NCBI GenBank assembly: GCA_009731375.1
Contig: BJOX01000217.1
Coordinates: 413,166 to 450,696 of the forward strand
Direction of reading: 5' to 3'
Length of the DNA stretch: 37,531 nt
Source of the DNA: Paulinella micropora
Lineage: Eukaryota; Cercozoa; Imbricatea; Euglyphida
The stretch's first letter is position 1. Each line of letters opens with the position of its first letter. Shown here piece by piece: positions 1-8,735 of the stretch. The position numbers and the translations under genes are program-made. The notes below the pieces were generated by a model. It saw only the letters and a program-made list of their open reading frames with translations, searched no databases and was not told where the DNA came from.

Positions 1-1641
1 GTATCGTGTTCAAAGCCAGGCTTATCAAAGTAGTAATCTTGTATATTTGTTATGTGTTCTGAGAAGGTTTTGAAGGGGTTGAAGTGGTCGTCTGCTACAT
101 ATAACCTCTTAATAAATATCTTAACCCCTTGGTCAAACATATACAACAATGCGGGTATGGGTTGGCATTGTGTTCCTTTTGTGGTGTAGCCGTTANNNNN
201 NNNNNGTGGTGTAGCCGTTAAAGAAGGTTGGCACTTTGAGGTGCTTTTGGTCGTAATCAAAAACCGAATAACCGTGTAGAGGTTTGACCTTGTTGTAGTA
301 GTCCTGTGTCATATTTTGGTTTATATTAATTATGTTGCGAGGAGCTGTTGGGTATTCATTGAAGTAAGAAGACATTTCACCCATATTACCTAACGAAGCA
401 TTTGTATAAGCTTTTACCATATCAATCTGATGTATCATTTTGGGGCTTTTGGTGTGATGATTAAAGATATGATGAAACGGTATTTGACCAGATTTTATGT
501 GTCGTAATATATTGGGTTCAGTAATTTGTGTATGGAACTTAGGTTTATGTTTTTCTATGAGACACTCTATAAATAACTGTTTGAAGTATGATGGCAATGA
601 CCAAGCGGGGGTATCCTTAGGAACGAATGATGCGTGTTTGAAACGGTCTAAGCATTTATAGTTTAGTTTGTTTTCTTTATCTACTATTCCAATAATGTTT
701 CCAGAATGGTCCATCATTGAATAACACTCCTTATGTTGTAGGTCAAGTTTAGTTTGTATATTGTTGAGTTCTTCCTGTGATATCCATTTGTTCTCGTATT
801 GGTTCGTAGATAGTTTCACATTGCTGGCTTCGTGGTTAGTAGCATATTGAGGCCGTGGCTCTGGTATGTTTTCGTTAATATCGTATAATAGTTCAATTGA
901 TTTTATGTGTTGGATACAAATGTCTTTTTGTTTTCCTTGTATTAATGTGGCGTGATAATCGCTACATCTGATTATTATCTGTTTTGGGTATTGTTTGGTA
1001 GATGCTCGCCACAGTATATTCATACCATCAAATACATAAATCCTACATCGGATAAAGTCTTCCATTTCTGTTAGGTCCTTTTCTGTCGCATATTTGATAT
1101 CCTTGAAGCGGTCTATTATCACACTGTCTCGTTTTCGTTTTCTGTTGTTTGGGTTTGGAAAGTCTTTCATAATACATTCTAGCACACAGTTTATTTCACC
1201 CTGTGCCATTGGTATGACAATATGATTTAGCGGATTAACTTGGTCAATTGTAATAACTTTAAGGTCTTTGTCTTCTCTTTGTTCGTAAAACCTTGCTTGC
1301 CGTTCTACAAAGTTTCTAACCGCATTGATTGTTCGCTTCAATACATTAGCTTGGTATATTCCTCTAACTGGTCCGTGATATCCTTCATAATCCAGATGGA
1401 CGAGATAGCTTGTATTTGGGTTTAGCTCTTGGAGGCGAGCTTCCCATCCTGGGGCATATGGTATAACGAGTGAGCCTTGTCTGCCGACGAGTTCGGGGTG
1501 GTAATTTGTTAATCTGTTTATAAGTCGCAGGGCGTTTGGAGTGGTAATGCGATACCATCTTCTTTTGCCTTCTTCTCTGATGTAGTCTCCTCGTTGCTCA
1601 ATTCGGTAGAGCGGAAATAGTTCTGGTTGGTATTGGTCCAT
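1..1641 (-). CDS. Probable family B DNA polymerase (viral or polinton-like), 3'-partial, interrupted by an assembly gap
   Basis: The ATG at 1639-1641 opens a frame of about 480 residues that runs into the 10-N gap at 196-205. The first about 390 residues carry no motif I can name. Near the C-terminal end, HQIDMVKAYTN resembles motif A of protein-primed family B polymerases (D-x4-Y, the metal-binding Asp region), followed by a Y/F-rich stretch. The 15 bases before and after the gap are identical (181-195 and 206-220). If they are one sequence, the minus frame stays open to base 1, so the gene continues beyond the window. The AT-rich composition and the neighbours (small basic protein, GIY-YIG nuclease) fit a virophage, polinton-like or giant-virus insertion. 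The family call rests on motif A and context only; motifs B and C would lie outside the window. Confidence 0.45.
181..220. other. Assembly gap flanked by an identical 15-bp overlap
   Basis: Ten Ns (196-205) separate two identical copies of GTGGTGTAGCCGTTA. Two contig ends that overlap by 15 bp but were not merged would give this pattern. Treating the copies as one keeps the minus-strand reading frame open, whereas counting both copies and the Ns as real shifts it. Confidence 0.85.
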
Positions 1642-1755
1642 TGTATATAGATAGGCAGGATAAATTTTTTGAAAAATAATTAATTGTATTACTGATATTA
1701 TATAGATATGTTATATTTAGATGTAAAATATTTTACCGATAAAAAAAATTGTTGA

Positions 1756-1950
1756 TTAATTTGACTTGCTCAGTCGCTCTTCTAACTCCTGTATCTTCCT
1801 TTTGTATTCTTCTATATCAAGCTTGGTCTGTTGGGCTTTCGCCTTTCGTTCTTCGCTTAGGCGGTCTTTATTGCGGTAATAGTATGCGAGAGCTTTCTCA
1901 TTATTCCTTTTTCTCCTTGCATCTCCTTCATATATCTTTGGTCGCGGCAT
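1756..1950 (-). CDS. Small basic, coiled-coil protein of viral type
   Basis: This 64-residue ORF begins MPRPKIYEGDARRKR. A basic, tyrosine-containing N-terminal half (AYYYRNKDR) is followed by a charged helix with heptad-like spacing (LDIEEYKRKIQELEERL) that predicts a short coiled coil. This layout resembles the basic region plus zipper of bZIP-like proteins and small DNA-binding ORFs in large DNA viruses, but I do not recognise a specific family. It lies between the polymerase-like gene and the nuclease gene on the same strand. It has the same upstream AT-rich block as the nuclease gene, which supports it being expressed despite its size. Confidence 0.55.
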   Translation of the reverse strand: MPRPKIYEGDARRKRNNEKALAYYYRNKDRLSEERKAKAQQTKLDIEEYKRKIQELEERLSKSN

Positions 1951-1988
1951 CTTATATATATGTAATATTATTTTTATAAATGTAAATA
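1951..1988 (-). promoter_or_regulatory. Promoter-like AT-rich block upstream of the small ORF
   Basis: Read on the minus strand, the ATG is preceded by a block containing CATTTATAAAAATA, then ATTACATATATATA, then AAG directly before ATG. The same arrangement with few changes precedes the nuclease ATG at 2630-2668. Conservation of a non-coding block directly at two start codons suggests a shared promoter with a very short leader, as is common in large DNA viruses and their parasites. Confidence 0.5.
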
Positions 1989-1993
1989 ATTAT

Positions 1994-2629
1994 TTAATTT
2001 GGTGCTTTTGAAATATGATACTGTGTTTGAAAATGCTTTTGTAAATGTGATTGAGAAACACAAGCAAGCTCACATACTTCGCAGAAATATTTCTTTGATT
2101 CTTTTATCTGTTTGTTCTTTTCATTTTTTTTCTGAGTTAACAACTTTTTGTTTACTGAGTAATATCCGTTTTGTCTTTCACGAATTTTCTTTTTGTTAAT
2201 ATCGTAATATTGCGGTTGGTATGTCTCGTGATATTTTTTCTGATATTTAATAACTCTTTCAACAGTGGTTGAGTTATACTTTCTATCATCATCTATTGGA
2301 ATAATACATTTTACATTTTCAATAGGAGTTGATTTAAATCCTATAACATTATTAGAATTTAATGTAGGTTTTAATTTGTTTACAAAATCTTGCTCAATAA
2401 TGTATCGTTCCATTTTGTCATAGATAGTCTGTGTATGTATAACTTCATATTTGAATTTTTCAACACCCTTATCTCTCATATGGCTATAAAGCTTTCCATT
2501 AGTTCCAATCTTACAATTATGTTTATGACAATTCCACCTTAGTGATATGTTTTGTGTGCTTCCTATGTAAAATTCGTTGTCATCTTTATCTGTGTTATTA
2601 AAGATTTTGTAGATAGTAATGCTTGTCAT
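1994..2629 (-). CDS. GIY-YIG endonuclease with C-terminal C2H2 zinc finger
   Basis: This 211-residue protein has the GIY-YIG nuclease core at its N-terminus. ITIYKIFNN supplies the first motif, and EFYIGSTQNISLRWNCHKHN supplies the YIG motif, the catalytic-type Arg and the following His region. Such nucleases cut DNA and are often encoded by mobile elements and viruses. Near the C-terminus, CEVCELACVSQSHLQKHFQTQYH has C-x2-C-x12-H-x5-H spacing, which matches a U1-type C2H2 finger that could direct DNA binding. The ATG at 2627-2629 follows the shared promoter-like block. The nuclease plus finger combination beside a polymerase-like gene suggests a viral or polinton-like origin rather than a host gene. 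Confidence 0.8.
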   Translation of the reverse strand: MTSITIYKIFNNTDKDDNEFYIGSTQNISLRWNCHKHNCKIGTNGKLYSHMRDKGVEKFKYEVIHTQTIYDKMERYIIEQDFVNKLKPTLNSNNVIGFKSTPIENVKCIIPIDDDRKYNSTTVERVIKYQKKYHETYQPQYYDINKKKIRERQNGYYSVNKKLLTQKKNEKNKQIKESKKYFCEVCELACVSQSHLQKHFQTQYHISKAPN

Positions 2630-2668
2630 CTTAATATATATATGTAATACTATTTTTATAAATGGAAA
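2630..2668 (-). promoter_or_regulatory. Promoter-like AT-rich block upstream of the GIY-YIG gene
   Basis: This is the second copy of the block described at 1951-1988. It again reads CATTTATAAAAATA on the minus strand, then ATTACATATATATA and AAG before ATG. It differs by a two-base insertion in the TA run and a few substitutions. Confidence 0.5.
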
Positions 2669-3505
2669 TTAATCAATTGAAACCAAACGAAACAAAAAGA
2701 AAAAGGTAATTTTTGATTTATGAGTGATGAAGGAAATTGTTTTTTTTGTTTTGGAGAAATTGGCCTTCTTTTCGCTTGGTCAAAAATCGTGTTTTCGGCA
2801 AAGGAGAAAATCTGTAGGTTTTCGTGTTTTGGTCACGGGCTCATTTCCTTTTTGCCTTTATCCCGCCCGGGCTGGCTGGTGGGTGTGTCTGGTGGCGGGG
2901 GGCGTGTCGTGAAAAAGTGTCTTGTAGTGGCACCCTATACTACCCGTGTAAAAATAGAGTAAAATGATAAAATCTCTTTATATGACTGACTTTGTAAAAA
3001 ATGGCAAACGATAGCAAAATTCAAAACGAAAAGGGGGGGGGAGCCTTTGGATCACTCCCCCTTTTCTTTCCCGTTTTTTTCGGTACATATGAGACTTGGT
3101 TTGAAGAACAGGAACGGGACAAGACACGAACAGAACAGGACAAGACACGCACAGGACAATTGCCTGCCCTGTGCTGTAGCAGTTAGTGGAAGACCTTCTA
3201 GGGTTGAATCAGTACTCGGCACGGTACGTGGTTAGACTAGAGGGCATAGATCTTTGGAGAAGCCTGTACTGAGTGTACCGTCTCGGGGGCTGAAGGTCTA
3301 TGGTTGGGTAGGGGCTAGCTACCCCTTTTAGTTTGTGTAACACCGACCAGGGTAGTGCCCGAAAACGGGGGCCAAGCCTACAAGATCGCGAAGTAGGGTG
3401 TGTGGGAATTATGTTCCACACATGTAATGTGTTGGAGGGATTAACTTTAGTTACCCCCAAGTTTGTTTGCTCTGACGAGAGCATGAGTTTGGAAGACTTT
3501 GACAC

Positions 3506-3626
3506 GGGGAGGCACCTGAGGCTGTTGAGCTAGATATGGCGAACCCGGACACTTTTCCTTTAGGGATGGGGAGGCACCGGAGGCTGTTGAGCTAGATATG
3601 GAGAACCCAGACACTTTTCCTTTAGA
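3506..3626 (+). repeat. 62-bp tandem repeat, two copies
   Basis: Two consecutive units both run from GGGGAGGCACC through GCTGTTGAGCTAGATATGG to CACTTTTCCTTTAG. They start at 3506 and 3568 with a handful of differences. A G-run of about 12 follows immediately. Confidence 0.85.
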
Positions 3627-4511
3627 AGGGGGGGGGGGGTGGTGCTACTTCTTTCACTCACCCTTTATGTTCAGTATGCAGTATGGTTGGTGGTTGCCTT
3701 ACGGGGATAGTTGTGAAGTGCAGCAGCAGTGTAAGCTAGCACTGGGACATATGTTTGACTTTTGTTTGTGCATACTTTTCAGACTGGTGTGGAGCATAGT
3801 TTGAGCTCCTAGACTTGGGGTGGGGTGGTGTGCTGGTTGACATTGGACTTTCTTTTGTCAGTTTTGGGGCAGGACGATTGGAGAATAGTGTGAGGGCCGG
3901 CTGGAGTTGTTTGCCGCAGCTTCTCTTCTCCACGTATATTTTGCTCACCCACCTATTGACTCTATTGCACGCTTTGTGGGGCGGTTTGACAGACATATTT
4001 CTCCCCTTGTTTCTTGTCTAGTTGCGTGCTAGTTTATGTTGCTCTTTAGGTGGCGATGTTTTGTTTTCTATAGTATTGTAAGAGTCGAGGGACAAGTACA
4101 AGAGACCTTATATTTGTGGTCCAACCATACACACGTTTTAGTTACCTGGTATGTTAGTGTATTGCGTGTGTAAAGAGAAGGGGCGTTAAGATTTTAGTCA
4201 AGAGGCCAGGGGCACATGTGGTAGCCCAGAGCCCACTCCATATCATTTTGAGATGATGAGAGAAAGAGAGAGAGGGAGCACCAGTAGAGACAGACCAACA
4301 TGGGGGCATTCAATCGTCATGGCTGAAAAAAAACATAAGCCAAATTGCCGTATGTTGCGGACATTTTTCATGTGTTGAGCGGTGCTCATGCAGCTGTTAT
4401 GACTTTGATTGCCCGGTGTGTGGGCTAGCGTTTGTGTGTGGTGTCAGCGAGTTGTTCCTTTTACTCCCGGCCCCATTCTGTGTGCATCCTTTATATATCT
4501 CTTATCAGTTT

Positions 4512-4523
4512 GAGGGGGAGTGT
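4512..4523 (+). other. Possible polypurine tract and LTR start
   Basis: GAGGGGGAG followed by TGTTCATTGAGAC looks like the polypurine tract and LTR start of the copia elements in this window, which all use a G-rich tract ending GGGGGAG. No matching second LTR was found, so this may be chance. Confidence 0.25.
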
Positions 4524-4837
4524 TCATTGAGACACTGACACACACAGACACATACTTGGCATCATGGTGGATGGTGAGCTAATTTTTATTCTGTAATGCT
4601 CTCGTGAGTCTCTTGGTTTTGACATTAGTTGATGGCACATTCTTTGCTGTTACGGCTGTCTATGCTTTCTCGTTGTGGAGTTCACTTTGAGACTTTTTCC
4701 CCTTCCTCGGCTTTGGTGTGTCACTGAGACTTGTCTTCGGTCTTGTTTTCTTCGACGTTTTGGGTTGCGGCTTTGGGTCTGCGCGTGGGCAGCGTTTGGG
4801 CAAGGAGCTGGTGAGCTCATGGCGCTGCACCATCGGT

Positions 4838-4861
4838 GGGTCTGTCTTTCCTGACAGACCC
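4838..4861 (+). repeat. Hairpin GGGTCTGTC / GACAGACCC, copy 1
   Basis: A perfect 9-bp stem encloses a 6-nt loop (TTTCCT). The flanks CGGT and CCA are shared with a second copy at 6174-6196. Confidence 0.7.
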
Positions 4862-5644
4862 CAATGCCGTCAGTCTTTCTTTCCTTTCCTCCCCTCTTTC
4901 TCCTTGGGTTGGAAGATGACATGGAATTTTGTTTCTTTACTCATTGATTGTTTTGACTGTGATGTGCGAGCACTTTCTTCTGATGGTCTGGCGAGAGTCG
5001 GTACCGCATGGGTCGGACCTGAGCTTCGCGTGAAGGGGGGGAGCAACCTTGGTGTCGGCAGGAGCAACGTCTGCCGTCGGTTGGTGAGGCGTTGGGGCCT
5101 CGTTTCCTTTTCCTCCTTCACATCCCTTCCTTTTCCCTTACCCATCTTTTGTTGGCTGGTTCGCTTTGAGGATAGCGGGCCTGAGCTTGGTGTAGTTCAC
5201 TCGTTGCTTGCCATGTGGGGGAGGAGCGGTAGGTTTGGTACCCTATCGCCCCTCTCCGTACCAACACATAGGTATCATAGGGAGTTAGTTAAGAACAGAC
5301 ACCGGACGTTGGATCTTTTGGGGTAGGAATGGGACACAGCCCCGTAGTGGGGCATTTCTCTCAGTTTATGTTTGATCGGTTGGGGGACACAGCCCAGTAC
5401 TAGTCTTGGGGCTTGTAGGTGTCCGACTTTCGTTTTCTGTGGACATGTTTGCTGGTCAGTTTGAGGTCAGCCGGGGTGGACAATCGGTCCTTTGTTGGTT
5501 CAGAAGGGTGTCAAACCATTTTCTTTTTGGTGGGTTCGCAGCATTGTTTCAGTGCCCGGAAACGTGTTGGTGTTGGCACGGGATGAACCTTTCGTTTCGG
5601 GACAGTCGCGCGGGAGCGCGGTTGGGTTGCCCTTTTTCAAGCAA

Positions 5645-5676
5645 GGGGGGGGGGGGGGGGGGGGGANNNNNNNNNN
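5645..5676. other. 21-base G run ending in an assembly gap
   Basis: Twenty-one Gs and an A are followed by ten Ns. The assembly broke at the homopolymer, so true lengths here are unknown. Confidence 0.9.
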
Positions 5677-6173
5677 GGAGCGACAGAGCTGGTGGGTTTT
5701 CACAAGTCGCCGGATGGACTGCAGTAGCGCCCGTTTTGATTCGGAATGGCGCTCAAGTGGTAACTGCGTTCTACGGGGCAGTTCGCCTATGCCAGGAAGG
5801 TTTGGTTTATTTCAGTGATTGCTTTGGTTTCGGCCCGGATGGTTGGACTAGGGCCGAGAGTGGACCTTTGATTAGTGTACACGCTCGTCGGCGTGGTTTG
5901 GACTGGTCCTGCGGAATCATTTGTGCACATAGTGACTTTCAGCTCCTGGTCGGGGCTATTATTGTGGCGCGCTTGTTGTTTTCGGACATATTTGCCATAC
6001 TGGATTGGCGGACAATTTACTTTTGGTTAGCGCGTGGGCAGTGAGCCCATCGATCATTTCGGTGGGCGGATTGTAATACTTCTGTTTCATTCGCTTCAGT
6101 GGTTATTTCGGTGGAATTGTCGGCTGCGTGGCTACGGCGCGGAGCAGCGGCGACGATGGCCCGGTTCAACGGT

Positions 6174-6196
6174 GGGTCTGTCTTTGTGACAGACCC
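6174..6196 (+). repeat. Hairpin GGGTCTGTC / GACAGACCC, copy 2
   Basis: The same 9-bp stem as at 4838-4861 occurs with a different 5-nt loop (TTTGT). Stem and close flanks are conserved while the loop varies. Confidence 0.7.
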
Positions 6197-6947
6197 CAAA
6201 TCAGGCCGCCTCCCCTCCTACTCGTTCTTTGTCTTTGTTGTCGGGCGATGGAGTTCGTTCTTCAGTTTGCAGTTTTAGGCGAGGCACATGTCGCACCTGC
6301 TGTACATGTTGTGGTGTGAGCCACAGAATCGTGGGAGCTACGCAGCGAGCGTGGGGGAGGATAGCGCCGGACACCGCTTCTTTGTTTTGGTTCGTCTGCG
6401 GTGGTTTCCGTCTGGGTCGTTTTCAACAGGCGGTGGTGGCACCGGTTGTGGGGCCATGGTGGATGTTCTTGTTGCGACGTTTAGTTCAGAGCTGTTGGTG
6501 GCAGGAGCCACAGTGAATTGGTTGGAGTCGCTTTCGGCGGCGGTTGTTTCCCCTCATTCAGGAGGGAGGGATGAAGGACACGGACATTTGGCTTTCGGGC
6601 TTCGGCCGGTTGACTGGATCGGTTGTGCTACTTCGGCAGTTGTGTTCTGTGGAATCGGTTTTGTGCGGCAGCGTGGAGCCGCGGGGGGAGCGGGTTACGG
6701 TGTTGCCGCTAGTTAGACCCGATCTTTGGTGGTTGGTCCTTTAAGTTATTTGACTTGGTGCTCGGTGTGGACCCTGCTCTGGACGTAATTTGCTTACAGT
6801 TGTTGAGTGTCTCTGCAATGGTGCAGTTGGAGATTTGCAGTCTTTTGCAGTCGTTTTGGTGGGGGAGGCCATTCGTCCAGGAATGTGGAACCTTTTTCTG
6901 CTTGGTGATGGTCGGAGTGCGACGGACGTCTTTCTTCTCCCTCCATC

Positions 6948-7009
6948 AGGGGAAGGGCATCATGATTTCCATTTGGAGTGTCAGTAGAGGGGAAGGGCAT
7001 CATGATTTC
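6948..7009 (+). repeat. Direct repeat, 22 bp, period 40
   Basis: AGGGGAAGGGCATCATGATT recurs with two more matching bases at 6948-6969 and 6988-7009. Confidence 0.8.
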
Positions 7010-7944
7010 AGATGAGCCCATGGTTTTTGGTGTTGCCGGTCGGCCGCATGTTCTGGGTCAGTTGGCCGAGACAAAGGCGTATGTTGGTAGGTAGTGGTGG
7101 CCGATATATGCCAGGAGTTGGTAGTTATGACTTAGCAGTGTGTCGCGCCGGGTAGGCGCGGGAGGGCGGTGGAACTTCGCTGTTGATCTAATGTCGCTAC
7201 GCGGAAAGGCGCCACTGGGCAGATGATGGCGACGCGGTGGCGAGCTTTTTGGACGCTAAGTTTTGGAAGTGATCATGAGCGTTGAATCATGGAGCCGGGC
7301 GGCGGGGCAGGGGGAGTTCCCTGTAAAGCTGGACGGTGGGTCTCCCTCCGGAGCGGGTCACGCGTCAAATTCGTTGTGGACGGCGATTTCCCCTTGATTA
7401 CTTTTATTTTGAATTGCTCAGATCATTTTCTTTCCTTAACATAGTGGATACGGAGTTAGGGAGATACCTATTGTGGGTGATCATATTTACATTCCTATGC
7501 ATGGCGTCATTGTTTTTCTTTTACCTGTTGGGCTACATCAGTGCGGTGATGTTATACGTAATTAACTTGCGACTTTATCTGGTGCTTGGTGCTTGGCTTA
7601 AGGTCAAGCAAGTGGACAGTAACTACGTGCATATACATCTGGTAATTGTTAATGCTTTGTCGTACATTTTGTGTTTGTCGTTTGAAGCGAAGTTAGGTTC
7701 TGCAATGTTTGTTGTCCATTCAATTGGTACGTTGACGTATTTGGATCATATTTGACTTTGATTGTCTGATATGTTTTGTTGATGTATCCGGACAGCCTAT
7801 CGCCAGGGGCGATTCAGGAGAGTATGGGATTTCTGATATGGCTTGAATGTTTCTTCTGGTCAGACCTAACAAATTTTTCGCTGTTATTACGTAGTAATTT
7901 TGTTAATCTGAGTACAGGGTGAGACTTGTGTGTTGGGTAGTGTT

Positions 7945-8255
7945 CGTTGTAATGTACTGTTAATACCCGTTACTCCACCTAGTCAATTTACCGGTAATTT
8001 GGATAGTCTTAGTCATAGGCAAGTTCATAGGCCGGACAGTTATTAATACCTTTATTACTGACAAGGACACTTTCTAGAGTATTCGCGAATCATAGTCTGG
8101 AATGCCTAGAATCAAATGAGTATTACCATTCTGTAAAGGTCATAACATCATAAATTTGTGTGACCCAAAGTCATTAAAAGTCTTTTCTTCGGTTATTCTT
8201 TACCCTTAGCGGGGTAGCTTCCCTAAACTCTGCGTTTGAGTGATAGATTACTTTG
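7945..8255 (+). repeat. Element A 5' LTR
   Basis: This 311-bp LTR is preceded by GTGTT and runs from CGTTGTAATG to ATTACTTTG. Compared with the 3' LTR it carries a rearranged stretch near 8147-8160 and isolated substitutions. It ends immediately at the primer site. Confidence 0.92.
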
Positions 8256-8270
8256 GTTATGAGCCTTGTC
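8255..8270 (+). promoter_or_regulatory. Primer binding site for a tRNA(Met) anticodon half; contains the gag ATG
   Basis: GGTTATGAGCCTTGTC directly follows the LTR. Its reverse complement, GACAAGGCTCATAACC, contains the anticodon-loop sequence CTCATAA with anticodon CAU. This matches the region of a tRNA(Met) used as a half-molecule primer by Drosophila copia (PBS GGTTATGGGCCCAGTC), not a CCA-ending tRNA 3' terminus. The ATG at 8259-8261 inside it starts the gag frame. Confidence 0.75.
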
Positions 8271-8735
8271 AAGGAGGCAAGCGTGCCAAAGCACGTATTG
8301 AGTCAAGTGCCCATATTCGAGGGCAACGACCAAAGCTTTTGGCCTTGGTCAAGCAAGTTTCAGAAGCACATGCAGGGGATATCTGTCCACGTGGCAGAGA
8401 TGGTATCTGTGGCATTAGCCGACCCAGCTAAAGCCAAAAAGGATTTTCCTTACGACGAAGCAAGGGCTAAGACGGCAGAAGACTTAGAAGAGCCCGACAC
8501 ACCCATAAGTGATAGTGAGGAAGATGAAGAGTCAGACACCTCTCAGAGAGAAAGACAGAGACCCCAGACAAAGAAAGAAGATATCAAACAGCCAGAAGAA
8601 TGGGATAAAATGACAGCAGAACAAAAGAGAGAGTGGAAAGAGAAAGAAGCAAGGAAAAAGAAAAGACAAAGTATGAACAACACACAAGAAGAAAGACAGT
8701 TATCCGCAAAGAGAAGAAATATTATGAAAGGATGA
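8259..8735 (+). CDS. gag: Element A Gag, N-terminal frame
   Basis: From the ATG at 8259, the only Met near the front of the frame, about 158 residues are encoded. VPIFEGNDQSFWPWSSKF matches the F-x-G-x-N-F-x-x-W start of copia Gag proteins (capsid precursor). An acidic stretch (DSEEDEESD) and a Lys/Arg-rich helix follow. The frame ends at TGA 8733-8735, while the rest of Gag continues in a different frame that overlaps from 8633. The related element B has two fewer bases in the GA run at 8624-8634 and passes from the N-terminal frame into the downstream one, so this break in A looks like a 2-bp expansion rather than programmed shifting. Confidence 0.75.
   Translation: MSLVKEASVPKHVLSQVPIFEGNDQSFWPWSSKFQKHMQGISVHVAEMVSVALADPAKAKKDFPYDEARAKTAEDLEEPDTPISDSEEDEESDTSQRERQRPQTKKEDIKQPEEWDKMTAEQKREWKEKEARKKKRQSMNNTQEERQLSAKRRNIMKG

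Larger units (their letters stand above)
2680..7944. other. Gene-poor G/T-rich stretch
   Basis: I see no supportable gene here. The plus strand is strongly enriched in G and T from about 2800 to 7800. ORFs on either strand are short, low in complexity and unlike any family I know. The stretch contains tandem repeats, G homopolymers, a repeated hairpin and one gap. The part from about 7780 to 7944 is interrupted by element A and continues at 15501, so it belongs to the older element E. The rest may be the non-coding body of decayed retroelements, but no 5' LTR was found. Confidence 0.5.

Noticed and set aside
4718-6516. Several plus-strand ORFs of 90-212 residues
   Set aside because: They consist of Gly/Val/Trp/Cys/Phe-rich sequence expected from G/T-rich DNA, one crosses a gap and a G run, and none has a recognisable domain.
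7336-7755. 139-residue hydrophobic ORF that looks like a membrane protein
   Set aside because: The stretch is T-rich, which yields Leu/Phe/Val codons by composition; there is no homologous family, and the frame lies in a non-coding, skewed stretch.
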